Shown one piece after another: positions 35,270-44,057 of a DNA stretch of 44,057 nucleotides. Under the pieces are notes generated by a model. The model was not told the origin of the DNA. It saw nothing but the letters and a program-made list of their open reading frames with translations, and ran no database searches. This stretch comes from Blastocatellia bacterium. GTDB taxonomy: Bacteria > Acidobacteriota > Blastocatellia > RBC074. Position numbers and translations under genes: made by a program. The stretch is from NCBI GenBank assembly GCA_016789725.1, contig JAEUQN010000035.1, forward strand, positions 1 through 44,057, in the 5' to 3' direction. Each line of letters begins with the position of its first letter. Position 1 is the stretch's first letter.

Positions 35270-35518
35270 TCAGCCCTCCAAACGCTGCGCTAAATACGTT
35301 ACACACCCCTGCAAAGTGGCGATCTGCGAATACGCTGTTTCTGGCACTGCGACGTGAAATTCCTTATCAAGCGCAATCACAAAATTCAGGAAATCCATTG
35401 AATCAATATCGAGTTGATCGCGCAGGTTGACGGTGGGATTGAGGTGCGCCAAATCCGCTTCCGGCGCGATGTTGCCGAGCAAGCGCAATACTATGGTTTG
35501 CAATTCCTCTTTGGTCAT
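35270..35518 (-). CDS. Acyl carrier protein
   Basis: An 82-residue acyl-carrier-like protein. The phosphopantetheine attachment site is [14 protein letters not shown], with the modified Ser about residue 39, and the flanking helices ([35 protein letters not shown]) fit the four-helix fold. ATG 35518 overlaps the E2 stop by four bases (ATGA), so it is translationally coupled to the dehydrogenase genes. An ACP tied to a 2-oxoacid dehydrogenase is unusual; it may carry acyl groups made from its product or serve a small biosynthetic pathway. Confidence 0.9.
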   Translation of the reverse strand: MTKEELQTIVLRLLGNIAPEADLAHLNPTVNLRDQLDIDSMDFLNFVIALDKEFHVAVPETAYSQIATLQGCVTYLAQRLEG

Positions 35519-36660
35519 AATTTTTCTGGCTCCTGTAACAAACGGTCCAGGGCTGACAAAAACAACCCGCCGCGATGTCCGTCACTGACACGATGATCGG
35601 CAGATAAGGTAGCCGTGATGACAGGGCGCACGCCCAGCATTCCATTCACTGCCCACGGACGCTCGACAACTTTGCCAAAGCCAACGAGCGCGACCTGAGG
35701 CGGATAGATAATGCCGTAGACTTCCTCGACACCCTGTTCGCCAAGGTTCGTAATGGTCATCGTCGCTTCAGAAAGCTCCGAACTTCGCAACGATCCCGCG
35801 CGCGTTCGCTGCACCAAATCCCGAAAGTTTTGCATCAACGCGGCCAAGTTTTTTTGATCCACCTCCAACAAGGCAGGTGCAATCAATCCGCCCTGCCGCA
35901 GCGAAATCGCCAGGCCAATGTTAATGGACGGTTTGAGGTTGACTTGTTCATTTTCCCACGTGGCATTTAGCTCCGGTACATTACGCAAAGCCAGGGCGAC
36001 AGCTTTGATGAGCAACACGCTGTAGAGCATCCGATCCGCCACCGAACGCCCGGCGTTTTCCTGTGCAAGCCAATCCAACGCGCGCTTCAGATCAATCGTT
36101 GTGCGCAAATAGTAATGCGGAATTTCGCGTTTGGCGCGCGCCATCGCGGCAGCAATCATCTGGCGCATTCCTATTTGGCGATCTGATGACGCAGGTGGTT
36201 TGGTGGCGGCAGTTCGCTCAATGTCTTCGCGCGTGATACGACCGCCAGGGCCGCTCCCCTTGATCGTCGAGGGTTCAATGCCAAGTTCTTCGGCCAGCTT
36301 TCTGGCAACGGGCGAAATGCGCAGGCGTTCCGTTGTCGCCAAAACTTCTTGCGTTGGCGAAACAGGTGCAATCGGCAGGGGGTCCGGCACTTTCACCGGG
36401 GCTTCGAGCAACGCAGCAACTTCGTCATCATTGCGAATGACCGCAATGGTTGCGCCAATCGGTACTTCGTCGCCGGGTTCGATCAGAAATTTTTCAATCA
36501 CGCCGGAGATAAACGATTCGATTTCAATGTCGGCTTTATCCGTATGAACTTCAGCAATGATTTCGCCCCGTTCGATGCGGTCGCCGATGTTTTTCGACCA
36601 CGACAGCAACCGGCCTGTCGTCATATCCGCACCAAGCTTGGGCATCACGAAATTTGCCAT
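35515..36660 (-). CDS. 2-oxoacid dehydrogenase E2 (dihydrolipoamide acyltransferase)
   Basis: About 381 residues, the acyltransferase core of a pyruvate-dehydrogenase-type complex. One lipoyl domain (residues 1-78, lipoylated Lys in [12 protein letters not shown]), a peripheral-subunit-binding domain (about 115-150, [25 protein letters not shown]), and the catalytic domain ending in [13 protein letters not shown], which supplies the active-site His. I chose ATG 36660, which overlaps the E1 beta stop by one base (TGATG); a GTG three bases upstream is possible. Translational coupling with E1 beta and the ACP is evident. Pyruvate, acetoin or branched-chain 2-oxoacid could be the substrate; sequence alone does not tell. 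No E3 gene is in the window. Confidence 0.93.
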   Translation of the reverse strand: MANFVMPKLGADMTTGRLLSWSKNIGDRIERGEIIAEVHTDKADIEIESFISGVIEKFLIEPGDEVPIGATIAVIRNDDEVAALLEAPVKVPDPLPIAPVSPTQEVLATTERLRISPVARKLAEELGIEPSTIKGSGPGGRITREDIERTAATKPPASSDRQIGMRQMIAAAMARAKREIPHYYLRTTIDLKRALDWLAQENAGRSVADRMLYSVLLIKAVALALRNVPELNATWENEQVNLKPSINIGLAISLRQGGLIAPALLEVDQKNLAALMQNFRDLVQRTRAGSLRSSELSEATMTITNLGEQGVEEVYGIIYPPQVALVGFGKVVERPWAVNGMLGVRPVITATLSADHRVSDGHRGGLFLSALDRLLQEPEKL

Positions 36661-37628
36661 CACATCATCTCCTGCACAGTTTTGACGATGGTGGCGACTT
36701 GCGGCAGCGCAGCGTCTTCCAGATGTTTGGCATATGGCATGGGGACTTCGGCGCTACAGACACGAGCCACGGGCGCGTCGAGTTCATCGAATGCCTGTTC
36801 CATAATTTGTGCGCTGATTTCGGCGGCAAAGCTTCCGGTGCGCCACGCTTCATCCACAATCACAGCACGATGCGTTCTGCGAATGGAGGCAAGGACCGTC
36901 TCGGTGTCGAGCGGACGCAGCGTGCGCAAATCAATGACTTCAGCGGCAAGGCCTTCGGTCGCCAGTTGTTCAGCAGCTTGCAAACATTTGCCGAGCGATC
37001 CGCCATAAGTAATCAGTGACACATCGCTGCCAGCCCGACGGATTGCCGCTTGGCTAATGTCTACGGCTCCTGTTGTTTCGTCGAGTTCGCCTTCCATCGG
37101 ATACAATGTGGCGTGCTCAAAAACAAACACCGGGTCAGGATCAGACAGCGCGGCAAGCACCATTCCATACGCATCCGGCACAGTCGCAGGCGTCAACACT
37201 TTGATGCCCGGCACGTGCGCGTACCAACCTTCCCAACTGTGTGAATGCTGGGCGGCGAGTTGTCGCCCGCCTCCCGTTGCCATCCGCACAACCAAAGGAA
37301 TACTAAATTGACCGCCCGACATGTGCCGGAGCGTCGCCGCGTTATTGACGATTTGATCCAAGGCCAACAGGCTGAAGTTCACCGTCATTACTTCAATAAT
37401 CGGGCGCAATCCACCAAGTGCCGCGCCAATGCCTGCGCCTACGAACGCTGATTCTGACAGCGGTGTATCGCGCACACGATCAGCGCCAAACTCTTCGCGC
37501 AATCCACGACTGACAGCAAAGGCACCGCCGTATTGATCTACGTCTTCGCCCATCAGAAACACGCGCGGATCATCCTGCAATGCTTTGCGCATCGCGGCTC
37601 GAATCGCTTCGCGGTAGGTGAGTTTCAT
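36660..37628 (-). CDS. 2-oxoacid dehydrogenase E1 component, beta subunit
   Basis: About 322 residues. I chose ATG 37628 ([13 protein letters not shown]), preceded by AAGGAG eight bases upstream; the frame extends further without family similarity. The Glu-containing [12 protein letters not shown] and the region [23 protein letters not shown] are typical of E1 beta, as is the C-terminal [18 protein letters not shown]. It should pair with the E1 alpha subunit encoded far upstream at 42973-43965. It overlaps the E2 start by one base. Confidence 0.94.
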   Translation of the reverse strand: MKLTYREAIRAAMRKALQDDPRVFLMGEDVDQYGGAFAVSRGLREEFGADRVRDTPLSESAFVGAGIGAALGGLRPIIEVMTVNFSLLALDQIVNNAATLRHMSGGQFSIPLVVRMATGGGRQLAAQHSHSWEGWYAHVPGIKVLTPATVPDAYGMVLAALSDPDPVFVFEHATLYPMEGELDETTGAVDISQAAIRRAGSDVSLITYGGSLGKCLQAAEQLATEGLAAEVIDLRTLRPLDTETVLASIRRTHRAVIVDEAWRTGSFAAEISAQIMEQAFDELDAPVARVCSAEVPMPYAKHLEDAALPQVATIVKTVQEMM

Positions 37629-37655
37629 TCGCTTGCTCCTTGCTTCAATTTCCAC

Positions 37656-38063
37656 TCAACGGCTGCGATGGTGCGTCAAAACAGCAAAAGCGCCCACAAT
37701 GGCAATCGTCATGACAACGCTGAGAACTTTGATTCCAGAGCCTAACCTCTCTTCCGAACGAATAGATTTGATGTCACTGTAGGCGACCTCTCGTAATTTG
37801 GGGTGGTCTTCCTTTCCGGTTTGAATTGAAACAGAATCGGAGTGTTGTTCGTGAATCCGCCCAATAATTTTCTCATTGGATTTCAATTGAATCCGTACTT
37901 TGTTTTTCGCGCCCAGCCTTTCGACTTTTTGTTTGATCGCCACCAGTTCATCTTTGGGCCAATCGGTTTGTGGCCGCTGTCCAGAAGCAAGGCAAAGCCC
38001 GACGCCACCAATATTCACAAGCAACATACTCAGGATGAATCGTGCGAGTTTTTTTGCCCTCAT
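37656..38063 (-). CDS. Small secreted or membrane protein of unknown function
   Basis: A 135-residue protein with an N-terminal hydrophobic segment (ARFILSMLLVNIGGVGLCLASG, likely a signal peptide or anchor), a middle beta-rich part (KVRIQLKSNEKIIGRIHEQHSDSVSIQTG) like a small SH3-type or Sm-type barrel, and a C-terminal hydrophobic helix (IKVLSVVMTIAIVGAFAVL). So it is probably anchored in the inner membrane with the central part facing the periplasm or cytoplasm. Similar proteins are common in Acidobacteriota genomes. Start at ATG 38063. No function can be given. Confidence 0.78.
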   Translation of the reverse strand: MRAKKLARFILSMLLVNIGGVGLCLASGQRPQTDWPKDELVAIKQKVERLGAKNKVRIQLKSNEKIIGRIHEQHSDSVSIQTGKEDHPKLREVAYSDIKSIRSEERLGSGIKVLSVVMTIAIVGAFAVLTHHRSR

Positions 38064-38108
38064 CTCTACACCTCCACACTATGATTTCTGGATCAACGCA
38101 TCGGGGTG

Positions 38109-39608
38109 CTAATGCCACCCTTGCTTGAGAACAAGCTGAACAACAATCCGGCTGCTTGGCAGATGTGTTGCATCGCCACTGTAACGTACGGTCACCCGGT
38201 GAATGCCTGCCTTGAAGTGATTGGTAGAAAACCTGGCCTTCCCATCTGTCAATGTTATCCACGAACTGAGAGGAACACCTTTTTCCAATAGCTGCACTTG
38301 ACCGGTCGGAAAGCGATCCCCGCTGACGGCGCAGACGGAAATGTGAAAAGAAACCAAATGCCCCGCCTTCGAGGGATTGGGGAAAGTTTTGACGCGAGTC
38401 CGGGTGGGGATGACAGGCTTACAAAGCGTCTGATTCAGCAACACTGAGACATTGGTCGCACCGCTATTGGCTACGGCCACATCCGCTTGACCATCCGCGT
38501 TGAAATCTCCGACTGCCAGGGCGGCGGGTCGGTTGCCAACACTGAAGTTCGTAGCGGCACGAAAGCCTCGTCCCCGCTCATTGAGTAAGACAGACACCTG
38601 GTTGTCACCAAGGTTCGCTACGGCCAAATCTGTTTTGCCGTCCTGATCGAAATCACCCGTAGCGACGGCCAGCGGGACCTTGCCGACCGCATAACTGATC
38701 GGCGACTTCAGGCTTCCATCGCCGTTGTTGAGCAGCACCGAGACTGCGTTGATGTTGGCACTCGCTACGGCCAAATCGGCTTTGCCATCGGTATTGAAAT
38801 CACCCACAGTAATAGATTCCGGCGCACCACCGACAGAGTAACTCATCGCCGCCTCGAATTTCCCGTCTCCGCGATTTTGCAGCACCGAGATCGTGTTCGA
38901 TGAAAAATTCGCCGTCGCCAAATCCAGCTTGCCGTCTCGGTTGAAATCTCCCGCCGCCACCGCAATGGGGTCTTGCCCGACAACGTATCGTTCTGCCGCT
39001 TGAAAGCTTCCATCGCTACTCACAGGTATTACCCAAAGATAGACAGAACCGAATTCAGTCACGGCCAAATCCGGCGCGCCATCCCCATTGAAATCTCCGA
39101 CGACCACGCCTTTGGGGTTATTGATGATGAACGCGGAACCACGCGGAAAGGAGCCTGCGCCATCGTTGAAGAGCACGGTTACGGCATTGGAACCGGAATG
39201 GCAAACGACCAAATCCAATTTCCCGTCGCCATTGAAATCTCCCGTGGCAATGGCACTGGGAAGCGCGCCGAACTGGTAACTGGCGAATTGGTCGAAGCCC
39301 CCGTTTCCATTCCCGAACAACACCGCAATATTGTCAGATCGGCTATCTGTAAAATAATTCGCGGTTGCCAAATCGGCCTTGCCATCTCCATTGAAATCAC
39401 CGACAGCAACGGCAAACGGTCGGCTTTCCAGCTCAATGAAGCTGGTCACAAAACGAAGATCGTCGCAATTCGACGAATGCTTCAAAGAGGCGGCGATGGT
39501 CGAAACACTTCCCAGCCACAAGGCCACCGCGAGGAAAACGATGGTCGTCGCCGTAGAACAATCCACAGCGTCTCGCCCAAATTGTCTGAGGTTCTTGACA
39601 GGATTCAT
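38109..39608 (-). CDS. Secreted seven-bladed FG-GAP/VCBS repeat protein with an Ig-like domain
   Basis: About 499 residues. I chose ATG 39608 (MNPVKNLRQFG), preceded by GAGGA nine bases upstream; upstream Met codons lack such a site. A hydrophobic export segment (about residues 20-38, TTIVFLAVALWLGS) is followed by seven repeats of the type VGDFNGDGKADLA, each with the calcium-binding Asp-rich loop, so a seven-bladed propeller is predicted. The last 95 residues form a bacterial Ig-like domain (FPTGQVQLLEKGVPLSS, HRVTVRYSGDATHLPSS). Such proteins are exported and often bind surfaces or ligands; specific role unknown. Confidence 0.88.
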   Translation of the reverse strand: MNPVKNLRQFGRDAVDCSTATTIVFLAVALWLGSVSTIAASLKHSSNCDDLRFVTSFIELESRPFAVAVGDFNGDGKADLATANYFTDSRSDNIAVLFGNGNGGFDQFASYQFGALPSAIATGDFNGDGKLDLVVCHSGSNAVTVLFNDGAGSFPRGSAFIINNPKGVVVGDFNGDGAPDLAVTEFGSVYLWVIPVSSDGSFQAAERYVVGQDPIAVAAGDFNRDGKLDLATANFSSNTISVLQNRGDGKFEAAMSYSVGGAPESITVGDFNTDGKADLAVASANINAVSVLLNNGDGSLKSPISYAVGKVPLAVATGDFDQDGKTDLAVANLGDNQVSVLLNERGRGFRAATNFSVGNRPAALAVGDFNADGQADVAVANSGATNVSVLLNQTLCKPVIPTRTRVKTFPNPSKAGHLVSFHISVCAVSGDRFPTGQVQLLEKGVPLSSWITLTDGKARFSTNHFKAGIHRVTVRYSGDATHLPSSRIVVQLVLKQGWH

Positions 39609-39670
39609 AGGTGGCGTCCTCTTCATCGAGTCGTCGTGAATCTTTCGATTCCAAACGATTCGCAAGATGT

Positions 39671-40630
39671 TCAAGAGCTACCCCTTGCGCCCTGCGCCGT
39701 GGTGCGGACGCTCATCTCAGTTCCGCTATCGAGAATCAGTTCCTTGTTTCCTTGGATGAAAACGGAACCAGCCCCGACGCCAGCCCCGATGATCGCCCCG
39801 ATAGCCGCGCCCTTGCCGCCTTTGGCAATAGCACCGATGATCGCTCCCAACGCCGCACCGCCACCAGAACGGATCAGAATATCGCGGGTTTTAGAGGCGC
39901 TATCAATATTGCCTTCTTCGTCTACGGTCTTGATCGAATCACCGATATAAATCTTTTCGATCTGCGCATAAAACGCGCTGCGACGGCCATCCTGAAAAGT
40001 GATGGTCTCGAAATCCAACGCCATCTCCGTGTGACCTTTCAGCTTGCCGGAGCGTTCGATACGAGCGATATAACCTTCCACCGTCGCGCCTAGATACGTG
40101 GAGGGTTCAACCACACGGGCCGTAAAGCGGTCGCCTTCCTTGTTGGTTTTGGTGTTGATCGGAGTCATCAACTGCAATCGCAAAGAGGTATCAACCGGAA
40201 TCTCGCTGGTGGCGCGCGGACGATTGCGATCACGTTGCCGCAGGATCGTACCTTTGGTATTGCGCGGTGTTTGCTGATTCTGCGTGCGCCCGTAATAACC
40301 ATCCGTGTATCCCAACTCAAAACCCAGCCGATAGCCTTCACGGTAATCGGCCAGTGAGCCTAAGCGCGATTCATAGCCGCGATCTGCATCTTGATAAAGC
40401 TGGGAACGAGTATGATCGCGCGTGACATTCTGGGCATAATCGTCTTTGCCGGTGCGATAGCCGTCATCATATCCATCCGTATATCCCCGGTCATAGGCCG
40501 CAGTCGTTTGCGGACTCCGACTGCGACTGCGGATTTGCGCCGACGTCCCTCCACTAAGCACAGTCAAATTACCCAACGCCAGCACTGACGCCAACGCCCA
40601 CGCCCTCCATTGTATTGATGATCGTTTCAT
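39671..40630 (-). CDS. Exported protein with Tyr/Gly/Asp repeats and a glycine zipper
   Basis: About 319 residues. I chose ATG 40630 because AAGGAGGA lies just before it; the longer frame lacks similarity. A signal peptide (MKRSSIQWRAWALASVLALGN) precedes a low-complexity region with repeated YDRGYTDGYDDGYRTGKDDY-type motifs (residues 45-120). A central beta region (about 150-245, VDTSLRLQLMTPINT, KEGDRFTARVVEPST) looks like a pilus-assembly-like or SLH-associated fold that I cannot name. The C-terminal third has a glycine zipper (GGGAALGAIIGAIAKGGKGAAIGAIIGAGVG), which usually forms membrane-inserted or tightly packed helices. Probably an envelope protein. Confidence 0.82.
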   Translation of the reverse strand: MKRSSIQWRAWALASVLALGNLTVLSGGTSAQIRSRSRSPQTTAAYDRGYTDGYDDGYRTGKDDYAQNVTRDHTRSQLYQDADRGYESRLGSLADYREGYRLGFELGYTDGYYGRTQNQQTPRNTKGTILRQRDRNRPRATSEIPVDTSLRLQLMTPINTKTNKEGDRFTARVVEPSTYLGATVEGYIARIERSGKLKGHTEMALDFETITFQDGRRSAFYAQIEKIYIGDSIKTVDEEGNIDSASKTRDILIRSGGGAALGAIIGAIAKGGKGAAIGAIIGAGVGAGSVFIQGNKELILDSGTEMSVRTTAQGARGSS

Positions 40631-40689
40631 ATCGTCCTCCTTCGGTTCGTAATTGCGCTCGCGGGAATACGAGACGGTTGCCATTGGTT

Positions 40690-42243
40690 TTAATGCGTAA
40701 TTCGCAACAGCAGTTTTTTCATTTTCTGTTTGAAAGTCGTCTTTTCGGGATGCTCCAAAAAGCGCGCTTGTGCGATGGTGCGCGCGGTGTTCGGCGCAGG
40801 CAACACGGCGCAACGCTGCGCCAATTCTTGCAGCAAGGCCCAATCTGCCGTGAAGCTTTCCATTGCCTCGCGGTTCTTCGGCGGCCCCGTTAATTGCGCT
40901 TTCACTCGCACCAGCATGAGTTTATAGGCCAGTTGCGGATCAGAACCGGCACTGAGGATATTGGCACGCGTCAGTCCTAATCGCCGGACAACGCCATAAT
41001 CGCGGACGTGCAATTCCAGTGCGCCGCTGGCATCCAGGGCAGGCTCGCTTTGTAATTCCAAATCCTTGAAAAACGTCTGCATCTCTCGCTCGTCTACGAA
41101 ATACCCTTGTGCGATGGCCTGATGTAACAACGGTTGCAGGGCCATTTGGTAGTTCTTCCAGGTCTGTTTCGTCCCGAAAATTCGCTCTCGATCTGCGACC
41201 TTCTCCCGTTCGATTTCCAACAACCGCATTGTCCGGGAACCAGCCGCCGCCCCGGAAGAAAGGCTGTTGCCTTGCTCTGGGGCAACAACTTGTTGTCGCA
41301 ATTGATTGGCTTCAAGTTCAAGCTGGGCAATCGTGAGCGAGGCGCGCTGTTCGTACGCCCGCTCTGGATTAAAACGCCCCGTCGTGAAATACGCGGTCGC
41401 AAAAATCGGGAGCAGAATGGGCTTAAAGACGATTTGCGGAACCAGATATTTCTTCGAGGTCAGCGCCTTCTCACTGAAATTGCGAGTATCAAGGCTCCGG
41501 CGAATCGGACCGGGGTATTGAGAATATTTCGTGATGTAAAAAAGCCGCTCTGGTCGTTTGGTGGCATACCGCGTCAGCGACCGCGCCAGGGCTTTTGGCG
41601 TAGTGATCGTGAAATCGTTGAGCATGTCACGGTGCGCGGCCTTCGGGAAATAAGTATTGATCGCCTCGCGCACGAAATCAGCACAGTTCTGATACAGCAC
41701 ATTGAAGGGGCGTTTATTCGCGCGACTGTTGTATGTTTCCACCAGCGCGACATCTTCCTTCCAACTCGTCTTCAAGGTGAACATATAAACATCACGATTG
41801 AGCAGCGTCCCGATCATTTCTTGCCAGCGCCCCGGCGGTAATGCGCCATTGGCAGTCGCCGGAATGATGTCATTGAAATATTGGCGACGCCCGATGCCGC
41901 GCAATAAAGTGCGGATTTCGCCATTGGCATAGAGCGGCATTTCGCTTTCCTGCCCCACTCCATACAGATACGGGAACCACGGGATCGCCAGCCATTCATA
42001 AGGTTTATTGGCCCCAAATCCCGGATACGCCGCCATCACAACCCCTTGCTCGCCCGGTTGACACATCCGCAATCCGGTAGTTCCGTCCAAACAAATATTG
42101 GAAAAATAAATCGCGGCGTGTCCGCCTGCCGTAAATTCGCCGGAAACGCCGATGGCTTCGTGCAACAACAGGGAAACATCAGCATTGGCATAATCAGGAA
42201 AGAACCCTGTCAGCAGTAAAATTAGGGTCAGTTTCTTCAACAT
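40690..42243 (-). CDS. Exported papain-like (circularly permuted) protein
   Basis: About 517 residues. I chose ATG 42243 (MLKKLTLILLL), preceded by GGAGG eight bases upstream; the frame start at 42276 does not fit. A signal peptide (residues 1-21) ends near YANA. The first third has His42 in TAGGHAAIYFSN and the later Cys187 in LYQNCADFVREAI, an order (His before Cys) seen in permuted NlpC/P60-LRAT-type and DUF4105-like papain-fold enzymes. The last 230 residues include a coiled-coil segment (LTIAQLELEANQLRQQ) and helical repeats. It may be a lipid- or peptidoglycan-acting hydrolase or an inactive relative; substrate unknown. Confidence 0.75.
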   Translation of the reverse strand: MLKKLTLILLLTGFFPDYANADVSLLLHEAIGVSGEFTAGGHAAIYFSNICLDGTTGLRMCQPGEQGVVMAAYPGFGANKPYEWLAIPWFPYLYGVGQESEMPLYANGEIRTLLRGIGRRQYFNDIIPATANGALPPGRWQEMIGTLLNRDVYMFTLKTSWKEDVALVETYNSRANKRPFNVLYQNCADFVREAINTYFPKAAHRDMLNDFTITTPKALARSLTRYATKRPERLFYITKYSQYPGPIRRSLDTRNFSEKALTSKKYLVPQIVFKPILLPIFATAYFTTGRFNPERAYEQRASLTIAQLELEANQLRQQVVAPEQGNSLSSGAAAGSRTMRLLEIEREKVADRERIFGTKQTWKNYQMALQPLLHQAIAQGYFVDEREMQTFFKDLELQSEPALDASGALELHVRDYGVVRRLGLTRANILSAGSDPQLAYKLMLVRVKAQLTGPPKNREAMESFTADWALLQELAQRCAVLPAPNTARTIAQARFLEHPEKTTFKQKMKKLLLRITH

Positions 42244-42324
42244 ACTTTTCCTCCTCCAGCCTCTTCCAGCCATCACAAACGTGCTTTTTCGGTATTCCTA
42301 AATCAAGCTGATAAGCTGCCGGAC

Positions 42325-42951
42325 CTAACTGATCTCGTGAATGGCTTCAGCGCGACGTTTAATACCGAGCATCATCTTGCGCATCATCACAAAATCGCCT
42401 GGCTCAAAGATTTGAAAATACAGCGAGCGGCGCACGCCCCAGCTATAATTCAGGCGCAATCGCACGATCAGGCGCGTCTTCCCCTCTTCAACTTCATTCA
42501 GCATCGCCGTCACACTCAAAGTCGTTTTCTCGCCACGAATGGTCATCACCAACAAGCGTTCCGGTTCGATTTTTTCGACGATGAGGCCCTGATTCGGTGA
42601 GGTTGGAATCGCATCGCCCACCTTCAGAAACTGCAACTCTGGAATAATGCGCTCGGCACTCAGGCGACGGCTGTTATCAACCAGGTCATAGCTGTAAAAG
42701 CCTGCGCGCCCGTAGCCCATTTGCATCAGCCAGGGCCAGACGTCACCGGGCTTCGCATTGATTGTGATCGCACGGGTCGCCGTCAATACAGGGGCTTCAA
42801 CGATTTCGTCACCGGGCATCGCCTGCGCCACTTCTTCAGCCGTTGCGCCCCATTGCAATTGCCAGGGCTTGACGAATTTCTTGTATGCGCCGACTGCCGC
42901 AACGCCGACAACTGCGCCGCCCGCTAATTTGAGGATGGTTTCTTTTTTCAT
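42325..42951 (-). CDS. SRPBCC-fold protein, membrane-anchored
   Basis: A 208-residue protein with an N-terminal hydrophobic segment (LKLAGGAVVGVAAVGAYKKF) that could anchor it to the membrane, then a helix-grip domain: PGDVWPWLMQMGYGRAGFYSYD, VEKIEPERLLVMTI and SVTAMLNEVEEGKTRLIVRLRLNY are typical of the SRPBCC (START/Bet v1-like) superfamily of small-molecule binders. Ligand unknown. It follows E1 alpha after 21 bases and may be cotranscribed. Confidence 0.85.
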   Translation of the reverse strand: MKKETILKLAGGAVVGVAAVGAYKKFVKPWQLQWGATAEEVAQAMPGDEIVEAPVLTATRAITINAKPGDVWPWLMQMGYGRAGFYSYDLVDNSRRLSAERIIPELQFLKVGDAIPTSPNQGLIVEKIEPERLLVMTIRGEKTTLSVTAMLNEVEEGKTRLIVRLRLNYSWGVRRSLYFQIFEPGDFVMMRKMMLGIKRRAEAIHEIS

Positions 42952-42972
42952 ACATACCTCCTTGGTGTGCTG

Positions 42973-43965
42973 TCACGCTAACGTGTAAACAGCTTTGGTT
43001 AAATCTTCAATCGGTTCCCATTCACCGGCTTCCGCGAAGGCAATGGCGTCTGCCACTTCCCTTTCTACGGCCTGTTCCAGCGCCTTAAAATCAACTTCCG
43101 TGATGGTTCCAGCGGTCAATAATCGAGCTGCAAAATTCTTGATTGGATCGCGTTGTTTCCAATGTTCGATTTCTTCTTTGTGACGATACAAATCAGGATC
43201 AGCCATCGAATGCGCGCGATAGCGATACGTGGGGAACTCCAATAAAAATGGCCCGCCGCCGCTGCGCACATATTCCAAAGCTTCTACGGTTGCAGCCTCA
43301 ACCGCCAGCACATCCATTCCATCCGCCGTCGCTGAGGCCATCGCATAGGCCGCAGCCTTGGGCGCAATATTCGGTTGCGCCTGATGGCGTGAAAGAGCAG
43401 TTCCCATCGCATATAAATTGTTTTCACAGACAAACAGCACGGGCAATTTCCATAAGGCGGCGAGGTTCAGCGATTCGTGAAACTCGCCTTCTGCCACTGC
43501 GCCATCGCCGAAGAAACAAGCCGTCACACGCGGCAGATTTTGCAGCTTGTCAGCCAGCGCTAATCCGACGGCAATCGGCAAACCTCCACCCACAATTGCA
43601 TAACCACCATAGAACCTCCGCGCGGCCTCAAAGAAGTGCATCGAACCGCCATGTCCTTTGCTGCATCCATTCGCTTTGCCGTACAACTCAGCCATCAGCG
43701 ATCCCATAGACAAGCCACGGGCGAGCGCATGCCCGTGTTCACGATACGTCGAAACAATCGCATCGTCCGGCGTCAGAGCCTGCATCGCGCCGACCGCAAC
43801 CGCTTCTTCGCCGATGTACAAATGCAAAAAACCACGAATCTTGTTGAGGCTGTACAACTCGGCGGCCTTCTCCTCAAACCGACGAATCCGCAACATCTCA
43901 CACAACAAGGCTAACGCGTGATCAGGATTCGCGGTTTGGGGTTCGCTATTGGTTTTGGCGAGCAT
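42973..43965 (-). CDS. 2-oxoacid dehydrogenase E1 component, alpha subunit
   Basis: A 330-residue thiamine-diphosphate-dependent subunit. The cofactor motif [35 protein letters not shown] block (about residues 150-185) has the metal-binding GDG and the downstream Asn; [10 protein letters not shown] and [15 protein letters not shown] are other family landmarks. It pairs with the E1 beta gene about 5.3 kb downstream. AAGGAGG precedes ATG 43965. A pyruvate or acetoin substrate is plausible. The gene lies at the head of the long minus-strand run; no promoter was assigned with confidence. Confidence 0.94.
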   Translation of the reverse strand: MLAKTNSEPQTANPDHALALLCEMLRIRRFEEKAAELYSLNKIRGFLHLYIGEEAVAVGAMQALTPDDAIVSTYREHGHALARGLSMGSLMAELYGKANGCSKGHGGSMHFFEAARRFYGGYAIVGGGLPIAVGLALADKLQNLPRVTACFFGDGAVAEGEFHESLNLAALWKLPVLFVCENNLYAMGTALSRHQAQPNIAPKAAAYAMASATADGMDVLAVEAATVEALEYVRSGGGPFLLEFPTYRYRAHSMADPDLYRHKEEIEHWKQRDPIKNFAARLLTAGTITEVDFKALEQAVEREVADAIAFAEAGEWEPIEDLTKAVYTLA

Positions 43966-43996
43966 CGCTGTCCTCCTTGCCTATTCTTCATAGTGC

Positions 43997-44039
43997 AACA
44001 GGCATACCAGCTCATTTCGACCAATCACGAGTGCCTGTT
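43997..44039. promoter_or_regulatory. Inverted repeat upstream of E1 alpha, possible operator
   Basis: AACAGGCA at 43997-44004 and its reverse complement TGCCTGTT at 44032-44039 flank a 27-base spacer, in the leader about 30-75 bases before the E1 alpha start. Could be a regulator-binding site; chance occurrence is possible. Confidence 0.25.
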
Positions 44040-44057
44040 AGACGGCAAACTGTGCAG

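Noticed and set aside
38109..39608. Regularly spaced repeats that might suggest a CRISPR array
   Set aside because: They are coding repeats of the GDFNGDGK type about 180-200 bases apart, in frame, diverged in DNA; no short identical repeats with unique spacers.
38973..39950. A 325-codon open frame on the plus strand
   Set aside because: It lies antisense to the FG-GAP propeller and glycine-zipper genes, whose repeats and signal peptides are clear; the plus-strand frame shows no domain.

Overview
The window looks like chromosomal DNA of a free-living Acidobacteriota bacterium, most likely class Blastocatellia. That placement is an inference from gene content: a secreted von Willebrand A protein of the acidobacterial type, Ser/Thr kinases ending in TolB/WD40-like propellers, winged-helix regulators fused to TPR or propeller domains, a DUF4139 protein carrying a carboxypeptidase-regulatory-like domain, and many short palindromic repeats between genes. 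No rRNA, tRNA, CRISPR array, transposase or integrase was recognised.

Layout. 1-3645 (+): a restriction-modification island with a nuclease-like protein, a BglII/BstYI-like restriction enzyme, an amino-group DNA methyltransferase (SPPY motif) and another nuclease-like protein. 3658-8270 (+): lysS, a Uma2 nuclease-like gene and a secreted DUF4139 protein with an inserted domain. 8274-11967 (-): a DUF454 membrane protein, purB, a VWA protein and a metallo-beta-lactamase-fold hydrolase. 12131-18187 (-): a broken winged-helix/propeller regulator, an intact winged-helix/TPR regulator coupled to a secreted protein, a palindrome-ended intergenic repeat, and a Ser/Thr kinase-propeller gene with one frameshift and two palindromic in-frame insertions. 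18506-20595: an HslV-like Ntn hydrolase (+) converging on a Tat-exported enolase-superfamily protein (-).

20800-24363 (+) is the most interesting part: an N-terminal adaptor-like (effector-associated-type) domain fused to a CHAT caspase-like protease, followed after 24 bases by a calcineurin-like phosphoesterase. It looks like a two-gene conflict or signalling module that I cannot match to a named system. 24412-27302 holds a site-2 protease with CBS domains (-) divergent from an APH-like/P-loop kinase fusion (+).

27346-43965 (-) is a long run of genes in one direction. It starts with pyruvate dehydrogenase-type E1 alpha, then five mostly envelope-related genes, then E1 beta, E2 and an acyl carrier protein (the last three translationally coupled), an alpha/beta hydrolase, a cupin, an orphan 87-residue protein, a large hybrid PAS/GAF histidine kinase, and an MgtA-type Mg2+ P-type ATPase. 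The split of E1 alpha from E1 beta/E2 by about 5.3 kb is unusual. Transcript boundaries within this run cannot be decided from sequence alone, but several gaps of 150-350 bases containing hairpins suggest more than one transcript.
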